From Bacteroidaceae bacterium (GTDB lineage: Bacteria; Bacteroidota; Bacteroidia; Bacteroidales; Bacteroidaceae), in the NCBI GenBank assembly GCA_017507385.1, contig JAFWAX010000084.1, positions 21,996-85,995 on the forward strand: a stretch of DNA of 64,000 nucleotides. The letters are read 5' to 3'. The notes beneath the pieces are model-generated. The model worked only from the letters and a program-made list of their open reading frames with translations. It was not told where the DNA came from and searched no databases. Shown one piece after another: positions 63,487 to 64,000 of the stretch; positions within the stretch are counted from its first letter, which is position 1, and every line of letters starts with the position of its first letter. The position numbers were made by a program, and so were the translations under genes.

Positions 63487-64000
63487 TCAAATCATGAAGT
63501 TTCGAAACATCCAATTTATCAATCGCACATACCAAGAGGCAGTATCCCTTACAGGCTCCACATCTTTCCATGGTGTCAAAAACAAATAATTCCAATATAA
63601 ATATTTTAGTGGATGCTTACAATTTTTAATCCATGGACGAGACGTAAAACTTGGAGTATAATGAATTATAATAGGTTTTTCTTTTGCTGATTCAATCTCC
63701 TCTTTGCTATAATATACCGCGTGTTCTCCATAATATTTCATCATATTTTTTCTACTTAAAATATAACAAATAGTCATCACATTATATTTTAGCGGTAATC
63801 TTATCCATTTATTTTGTAAAATACCATTTAGGACCCCTTGATCATGATGAAGAACCTCACCTTTTTTATTATATATATAATTAACACATCTTTCTCCAAT
63901 CTTATCTTCTCTCCATTTCCTCAGATTTATCATCAATAGTCCCGAATTAAAATAAGGTGCAGTAGAATCAACTTCAACAGCGTTTTTTATCCCGTCTGAA
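63487..64000 (-). CDS. GT8-family glycosyltransferase, N-terminus outside window
   Basis: The open frame continues from its stop at 63487 without interruption to the window edge, so the gene is partial at its 5' end (171 codons present). The family motif APYFNSGLLMINLRKWRED lies at the upstream end, followed by HHDQGVLNGILQNKWIRLP and LKYNV, all characteristic of GT8 (LgtC-like galactosyl/glucosyltransferases). An apparent start at 63936 (TTG/ATG) is internal to this domain and is not the true start. The DNA is clearly more AT-rich than the rest of the cluster (32 G+C of 120 at 63661-63780), which suggests a different origin. Confidence 0.88.
   Translation of the reverse strand, partial: SDGIKNAVEVDSTAPYFNSGLLMINLRKWREDKIGERCVNYIYNKKGEVLHHDQGVLNGILQNKWIRLPLKYNVMTICYILSRKNMMKYYGEHAVYYSKEEIESAKEKPIIIHYTPSFTSRPWIKNCKHPLKYLYWNYLFLTPWKDVEPVRDTASWYVRLINWMFRNFMI

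Overview
The window comes from a Bacteroidales genome, most likely Prevotella or a close relative. Evidence: Bacteroidetes -7 boxes (TAnnTTTG, twice with a TTTG -33 box exactly 19 nt upstream), T9SS-type C-terminal sorting tails on secreted proteins, a Bacteroidetes-type argR-GNAT-argG-argC-argD operon, an UpxY-type NusG paralogue, BspA-like leucine-rich repeats and many secreted glycoside hydrolases of plant cell-wall families. The species cannot be named from sequence alone.

Layout. 1-1276: 5' part of formate-tetrahydrofolate ligase (minus strand). 1.4-10.4 kb: two very large secreted proteins, an adhesin-like T9SS cargo and a PL11 rhamnogalacturonan lyase carrying a long repeat tail. 10.5-14.5 kb: SNF2-type helicase. 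14.7-16.5 kb: TonB-dependent receptor. 16.7-18.4 kb: the ACT/UPF0210 pair. 18.5-23 kb: housekeeping operon (PASTA protein, rluD, ddl with a frameshift, acyltransferase, NigD-like lipoprotein). 23.6-24.6 kb: divergent rpmH and efp. 24.8-29.4 kb: arginine operon with a candidate ArgR operator. 29.5-41.1 kb: carbohydrate-active enzymes (GH43, GH95, GH31, a two-domain esterase, GH106) and a drug/metabolite transporter; the combination fits removal of pectin and xyloglucan side chains, but no SusC/SusD pair is present. 41.2 kb: orphan UpxY-type antiterminator. 42-46 kb: a dockerin/cohesin-like T9SS cargo and a fasciclin-type protein. 46.6-64 kb: a long minus-strand surface-glycan cluster in which glycosyltransferases, a Wzy/EpsG-like polymerase and a dehydratase-aminotransferase-acetyltransferase-phosphoglycosyltransferase set are interleaved with three OmpA/beta-barrel proteins and a BspA-like protein. 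The last gene (GT8) runs off the window and is much more AT-rich.

The most unusual material is non-coding. Four dispersed ~75-78 bp near-perfect palindromes share a nested architecture, and their outer arms differ between copies while remaining complementary within three of the four. A second GTACCCCTCGGGTAC-type repeat family occurs at two loci. Four G/C homopolymers of 8-9 nt lie in a signal peptide, in promoter or leader positions, or at a gene end. A structured stretch at 46.3-46.46 kb (two hairpins, a T-tract, then three perfect 18-bp direct repeats) may encode a small RNA. ddl is broken by a single extra G in a G run.
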